A stretch of 5,139 nucleotides of DNA from Sneathiella sp. (GTDB lineage Bacteria; Pseudomonadota; Alphaproteobacteria; Sneathiellales; Sneathiellaceae): NCBI GenBank assembly GCA_016765515.1, contig JAESPT010000013.1:1-5139 (forward strand), in the 5' to 3' direction. Under the pieces are notes generated by a model, which searched no databases, had not been told where the DNA came from, and saw only the letters and a program-made list of their open reading frames with translations. The position numbers and the translations under genes were made by a program. Positions 3,998-5,139 of the stretch are shown piece after piece. The stretch's first letter is position 1; each line of letters opens with the position of its first letter.

Positions 3998-5139
3998 ATG
4001 ATCTACGGACCAGAACATAAAGAATTCATGGCTTCCCTCAGTAAATTCATTGAGCAGGAAATCAATCCCTACGTAGATGACTGGGAAGACGCCGGTATTT
4101 TCCCCGCCCATGAACTGTTCAAGAAAATGGGCGATCAGGGATTTCTCGGGGTGTGTAAACCTGAAAAATACGGCGGAATGGGCCTGGATTACTCTTACAG
4201 CCTCGCCATGTCAGAAACTCTTGGCAAAATTAATTGCGGCGGTGTGCCCATGGCAATTGGTGTGCAAACCGATATGTCGACCCCGGCCCTCGCGCGTTTC
4301 GGGTCTGACTATGTAAAAGAAAATTTCCTGCGTCCTGCCATTTCCGGTGATTATGTTGCCTGTATTGGTGTTTCTGAACCCGGTGCAGGTTCTGATGTGG
4401 CTGGCATCAAATCCCACGCAAGAAAAGACGGCGATGATTATATCATCAATGGCCAGAAAATGTGGATCACCAACGGTACTCAGGCCGACATTATGTGCAT
4501 GCTGGTCAATACCAGTGATGGCCCCATCCACAGCAGTAAATCTCTAATCGTTGTTCCCATGGATACGCCCGGCATTACGGTAGAACGCAAATTGGACAAA
4601 TTGGGCATGCGTTCGTCCGACACGGCGCAGCTGTATTTTGAAGATGTGCGCGTACCCCAGAAGAATATCATAGGGGAAGAAGGCATGGGCTTTACCTATC
4701 AAATGCTGCAGTTCCAGGAAGAACGTCTCTGGGCTGCGGGCGCCGCTCTTCTGGCGCTTGATAAAATCATCGACGACACCATAGAATACACCTCTCAGCG
4801 CGAAGCATTTGGTGCACCGCTCCTGAACAATCAGGTTATCCATTTCCGCATGGCGGAGTTAAAAACAGAGGTGGAAGCCCTTCGTTCCATGACCTACCGG
4901 GCCGTGGAAGATTATGTTGCCGGCGAAAATGTAACGATGTTGGCATCTATGGCGAAACTGAAGGCAGGCCGCCTCACCCGCGAAGTGAATGATGCCTGTC
5001 TGCAATATTATGGCGGCATGGGCTTTATGAATGAGACCCCCGTTTCCCGCGCGTACCGTGATGGCCGACTAACCTCCATTGGCGGCGGCGCAGATGAAGT
5101 GATGCTTGGTATCATTTGCAAGCTGATGGGCACCTTACC
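3998..5139 (+). CDS. atuD: Acyl-CoA dehydrogenase, likely citronellyl-CoA dehydrogenase (partial)
   Basis: The window holds 380 codons, starting MIYGPEHKEF and running off the right edge within the expected last few residues (AtuD is about 385). It is an FAD-dependent acyl-CoA dehydrogenase that would pass electrons to ETF. Visible are CIGVSEPGAGSD (122-133, flavin and substrate contacts), WITNG (156-160), QREAFGAPL (267-275) and YYGGMGF (337-343). The usual catalytic Glu of the C-terminal YEGT motif is replaced in IGGGADEV (361-368). Instead QEERLW (240-245) offers E242, in line with the helix-G base of isovaleryl-CoA and long-chain dehydrogenases. In the atu pathway the enzyme converts citronellyl-CoA to geranyl-CoA, the carboxylase's substrate. 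Strings such as PMAIGVQTDMSTPALARFGS and IGGGADEVMLGIICKLMG are, as I recall, typical of AtuD. AAGGGGA lies 7 nt before the ATG and 17 bp separate it from the carboxylase gene. Isovaleryl-CoA dehydrogenase is the alternative. Confidence 0.88.
   Translation, partial: MIYGPEHKEFMASLSKFIEQEINPYVDDWEDAGIFPAHELFKKMGDQGFLGVCKPEKYGGMGLDYSYSLAMSETLGKINCGGVPMAIGVQTDMSTPALARFGSDYVKENFLRPAISGDYVACIGVSEPGAGSDVAGIKSHARKDGDDYIINGQKMWITNGTQADIMCMLVNTSDGPIHSSKSLIVVPMDTPGITVERKLDKLGMRSSDTAQLYFEDVRVPQKNIIGEEGMGFTYQMLQFQEERLWAAGAALLALDKIIDDTIEYTSQREAFGAPLLNNQVIHFRMAELKTEVEALRSMTYRAVEDYVAGENVTMLASMAKLKAGRLTREVNDACLQYYGGMGFMNETPVSRAYRDGRLTSIGGGADEVMLGIICKLMGTL

Overview
The window (5139 bp) looks like chromosomal DNA of a proteobacterium, most likely a marine- or soil-type alphaproteobacterium with moderate GC. 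This placement is inferred from the kinds of genes, the AT-rich intergenic regions and an ACGT-repeat operator of the type known upstream of acyl-CoA catabolic genes. No marker gene settles the taxon.

Layout. Positions 1-153 hold the last 50 codons of a DEDDh-family 3'-5' exonuclease (+). Positions 154-498 hold no convincing protein gene. They carry a good sigma70-type promoter overlapped by a Fur-like box, a stretch rich in small hairpins, and a bidirectional terminator at 447-478, which together suggest a short, possibly iron-controlled RNA. Positions 499-705 (-) encode a 68-residue protein with no acidic residues, rich in Gly, Arg and Lys. The AT-rich spacer 706-965 has a candidate promoter for that gene, an 11-bp direct repeat with an inverted copy between its two halves, and a strong terminator for the next gene. 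Positions 966-1268 (-) encode a single-domain SCP-2 lipid/acyl-CoA carrier. Positions 1269-1457 are a divergent regulatory region with a perfect extended -10 element (+) and, just downstream of it, a 20-bp near-palindrome built on three ACGT steps.

Positions 1458-5139 (+) hold a tight operon: an SDR of the enoyl/dienoyl-CoA reductase type (1458-2345), an acyl-CoA carboxylase beta subunit (2361-3980) and an acyl-CoA dehydrogenase running off the right edge (3998-5139). The gaps are 15 and 17 bp and each gene has its own ribosome binding site. Gene order and protein character match atuB-atuC-atuD of the acyclic terpene utilisation pathway (citronellol/geraniol catabolism) in Pseudomonas. In that scheme the dehydrogenase makes geranyl-CoA from citronellyl-CoA, and the carboxylase, with a biotin-carrying alpha subunit not in this window, carboxylates the methyl branch. 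The hydratase (atuE), alpha subunit (atuF) and CoA ligase would be expected beyond the right edge.

The points most worth following are the Fur-box-driven structured RNA candidate, the MerR/LiuR-like operator in front of an atu-type operon (Pseudomonas uses the TetR-type AtuR), the missing YxxxK catalytic pair in the SDR, and the acid-free basic mini-protein. I did not see mobile elements, tRNA or rRNA genes, CRISPR arrays or phage genes.
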